This document shows, piece by piece, positions 5,622-6,553 of a stretch of DNA of 6,553 bases. The notes beneath the pieces were generated by a model. The model was not told the DNA's origin and did not search any database. It was given only the letters and a program-made list of their open reading frames with translations. The stretch spans positions 1-6,553 of the forward strand of contig CAZYBP010000050.1 of NCBI GenBank assembly GCA_964645555.1, in the 5' to 3' direction. The position numbers were made by a program, and so were the translations under genes. Positions within the stretch are counted from its first letter, which is position 1. The number at the start of each line of letters is the position of its first letter. The DNA is from 2-02-FULL-38-15 sp964645555. GTDB lineage: Bacteria > Patescibacteriota > Microgenomatia > Daviesbacterales > UBA10151.

Positions 5622-5650
5622 AGTATAACATTTTCATGCCAAAATGTCAG
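5622..5650 (-). promoter_or_regulatory. Leaderless extended -10 promoter for the second transglutaminase-like gene
   Basis: On the minus strand CTGACA (5645-5650, one mismatch to -35), a 17-nt spacer ending in TGT, then TATACT (5622-5627). The hexamer is 7 nt (TTCCCCT) from the ATG at 5614, so transcription should begin at the start codon. This gives the gene its own promoter despite the short gap to the upstream gene. Confidence 0.65.
5628..5647. repeat. 7-bp inverted repeat within the promoter spacer, possible operator
   Basis: ACATTTT (5628-5634) and AAAATGT (5641-5647) are perfect reverse complements around the 6-nt centre CATGCC. The dyad fills the spacer between the -35 and -10 boxes of the promoter for the 4718-5614 gene, where a repressor dimer would block polymerase. 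As a terminator for the upstream gene it would be weak: the stem is AT-rich and no T-tract follows. Confidence 0.5.
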
Positions 5651-5660
5651 AGAGAGCTTA

Positions 5661-6173
5661 TTACTTTTGCGGTTCAGCTTGTCTCATAAAAGCTGTAGCT
5701 AAGGAAACTGGATCAACATAAAATGGTAATCTTGGATCTGCTGGAAAAATATCATGAGGTAGCTGACTCATCGTAAACTCACGACCTCCTCTTACAACTA
5801 CTTGCTCACCTGTTAAAACAGCTGTTTGTATTAGAGAACCGTGAAACATGAGTTCATCATAATCAGGAACATGAGGTCTGATAGACCTGGCTTTTCTGGC
5901 TTTTCTGGCTTTTTCTGCAGCATCAGCAGCAACAGCCATTTGGAATGCTCTTGCAGGAGTCATACCGGCATCAGGAATAATGTTCCGCACTTTCCATAAT
6001 CTTTCAATAACTTGCTCAGGTCTGTAACCTTTAGCATTAAGTACATTTGCAGCCTTTGCCCAAATATGGAACTGTTTATCATTCCTATAATCATCCCACC
6101 TCCTAGATGCTTCATCGAATCTTCTCAAATCTTTCCTACTAGGCCCTTTAGCAACTTTACGGTCTGGACTCAT
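5661..6173 (-). CDS. Hypothetical basic protein of unknown family
   Basis: I do not recognise this 170-residue protein. The N-terminal half is strongly basic and probably helical (residues 5-65, rich in Arg/Lys with RRFDEASRRWDDYRNDK at 17-33). A short Ala/Lys/Arg stretch contains a perfect triplicated KAR (88-96). The C-terminal half (100-165) is more mixed and probably folded, with HVPDYDELMFHGSLIQTAVL and a VVVRGGREF beta-hairpin-like segment. No signal peptide, membrane segment, cysteine or obvious catalytic motif is present; nucleic-acid binding is possible from charge alone. A strong promoter just upstream, an ATG in the right place and uninterrupted coding sense support a real gene. 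It lies between a PEP-synthase-like gene and the transglutaminase-like gene, all on the same strand. Confidence 0.75.
   Translation of the reverse strand: MSPDRKVAKGPSRKDLRRFDEASRRWDDYRNDKQFHIWAKAANVLNAKGYRPEQVIERLWKVRNIIPDAGMTPARAFQMAVAADAAEKARKARKARSIRPHVPDYDELMFHGSLIQTAVLTGEQVVVRGGREFTMSQLPHDIFPADPRLPFYVDPVSLATAFMRQAEPQK
5886..5912 (-). repeat. Three tandem 9-bp repeats encoding KARKARKAR
   Basis: Three consecutive 9-bp units on the minus strand (AAAGCCAGA, AAAGCCAGA, AAAGCCAGG) encode Lys-Ala-Arg three times, residues 88-96 of the hypothetical protein. Near-identity at the DNA level, including the Arg codon choice, points to recent slippage rather than selection on protein sequence alone. 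Confidence 0.85.
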
Positions 6174-6183
6174 AATATATGAG

Positions 6184-6213
6184 CTTATAACATACTAAAC
6201 CAATAAATGTCAA
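6184..6213 (-). promoter_or_regulatory. Strong extended -10 promoter for the hypothetical gene
   Basis: On the minus strand a perfect TTGACA (6208-6213), an 18-nt spacer ending in TGT, then TATAAG (6184-6189, one mismatch). Ten nucleotides separate the hexamer from the ATG at 6173, predicting a leader of only 3-4 nt and no Shine-Dalgarno sequence. The -35 lies 2 bp past the stop codon of the upstream PEP-synthase-like gene, so the hypothetical gene should be transcribed independently. Confidence 0.7.
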
Positions 6214-6215
6214 CT

Positions 6216-6553
6216 TTAAGAGGCTCGGGCTAAAATTATTCTTTTCTCTACTTGGTTTAATAAATCATAAGCTGAGTGGGCCTCATACCTTTCTACTACC
6301 ACTCCGTATACACCTTTATCTATTAAAAAATGTAAAACATCCGGGTTTAATAGGATGGAACCCACCGCCAGGAATTTAATTTTAGATTTATGTAAAAGTT
6401 TGACTCCGTCTTCCAAAAATTTAATTAAGCCTTCAACTTGCAGCTTTAAAAAGGCTAAATTTTCCTCTTTTATATCAAAACCATTAAGGTGTGCAATTAA
6501 CTCATCCAAATTTAAAACCACTCCATCTAGTCCTGCCAGCAAATATTGTTCCA
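6216..6553 (-). CDS. PEP synthase-like C-terminal TIM-barrel domain (partial)
   Basis: The C-terminal part of a protein whose 5' end lies beyond the right edge; the frame stays open to 6553, reading EQYLLAGLDGVVLNL, so the internal TTG at 6542 is not a start. The pattern resembles the end of the PEP-utilising-enzyme TIM barrel of phosphoenolpyruvate synthase (pyruvate, water dikinase), with a conserved LAGLDG, a long helix, NPDVLHFLIDKGVYGVVVE and the closing VEKRIILA helix. Active-site motifs are eroded: the GSNDLTQ-like segment reads NLDELIA, and the usual GICGQ with the catalytic Cys reads LAVGS, with Val at 6363-6365. It may therefore be a PEP synthase paralogue with changed chemistry or a non-catalytic homologue. 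Homology is likely, activity is doubtful. Confidence 0.7.
   Translation of the reverse strand, partial: EQYLLAGLDGVVLNLDELIAHLNGFDIKEENLAFLKLQVEGLIKFLEDGVKLLHKSKIKFLAVGSILLNPDVLHFLIDKGVYGVVVERYEAHSAYDLLNQVEKRIILARAS

Noticed and set aside
5628..5647. Hairpin read as a terminator of the 5661-6173 gene
   Set aside because: The stem is AT-rich, short, and has no following T-tract; its exact fit between -35 and -10 boxes favours an operator.
6216..6542. Complete 108-residue gene starting at the TTG at 6540-6542
   Set aside because: The frame continues open to the window edge with family-like residues (EQYLLAG), so the gene is a truncated C-terminus and not a small gene.

Overview
This AT-rich window carries nine genes: eight complete and one cut by the right edge. 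The gene mix is bacterial: LexA, RsmI, a DedA membrane protein, a sortase with a LAPTG-tailed surface protein, and a PEP-synthase-like C-terminus. Most genes lack a clear Shine-Dalgarno sequence, several start codons sit only 6-10 nt behind a -10 box, and proteins are compact (RsmI is reduced to its catalytic domain). The surface protein has a T/P/S-rich stalk and VLGAQ spacers before LAPTG. Together this suggests a Candidate Phyla Radiation (Patescibacteria) genome, perhaps Microgenomates-like. That placement is inference; the window has no rRNA or other phylogenetic marker. All stop codons are standard, and no ORF is broken by in-frame UGA, so the UGA=Gly code of Gracilibacteria/SR1 is unlikely.

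Layout. (1) 66-2140, plus strand: a Rad52-family annealing protein, the SOS repressor LexA, and a transglutaminase-like cysteine enzyme 20 nt behind lexA. This looks like a DNA-damage block with an unexplained third member. (2) 2132-3251, minus strand: a secreted protein with a C-terminal LAPTG sorting signal, overlapped by its probable sortase. (3) 3252-3421: a 170-bp divergent intergenic region with promoters for both sides and a 9-bp inverted repeat. (4) 3422-4735, plus strand: DedA and RsmI in the same reading frame, separated by one UGA stop and one Gly codon. (5) 4718-5614, minus strand: a second, unrelated-looking transglutaminase-like protein. (6) 5661-6173, minus strand: an unrecognised basic protein. 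(7) 6216-6553, minus strand: the C-terminus of a PEP synthase/PEP-utilising-enzyme homologue with eroded active-site motifs.

The most coherent signal is transcriptional. Four start codons are preceded by TG-N plus a -10-like hexamer, with only 6-10 nt to the ATG, as expected for leaderless mRNAs. The most unusual proteins are the two transglutaminase-fold enzymes, one with Cys-His-Asn and one with Cys-His-Asp, and the 170-residue unknown next to the second. No RNA genes, insertion sequences, CRISPR arrays or convincing intrinsic terminators were seen. Both convergent gene pairs overlap at their stop codons (9 and 18 bp).
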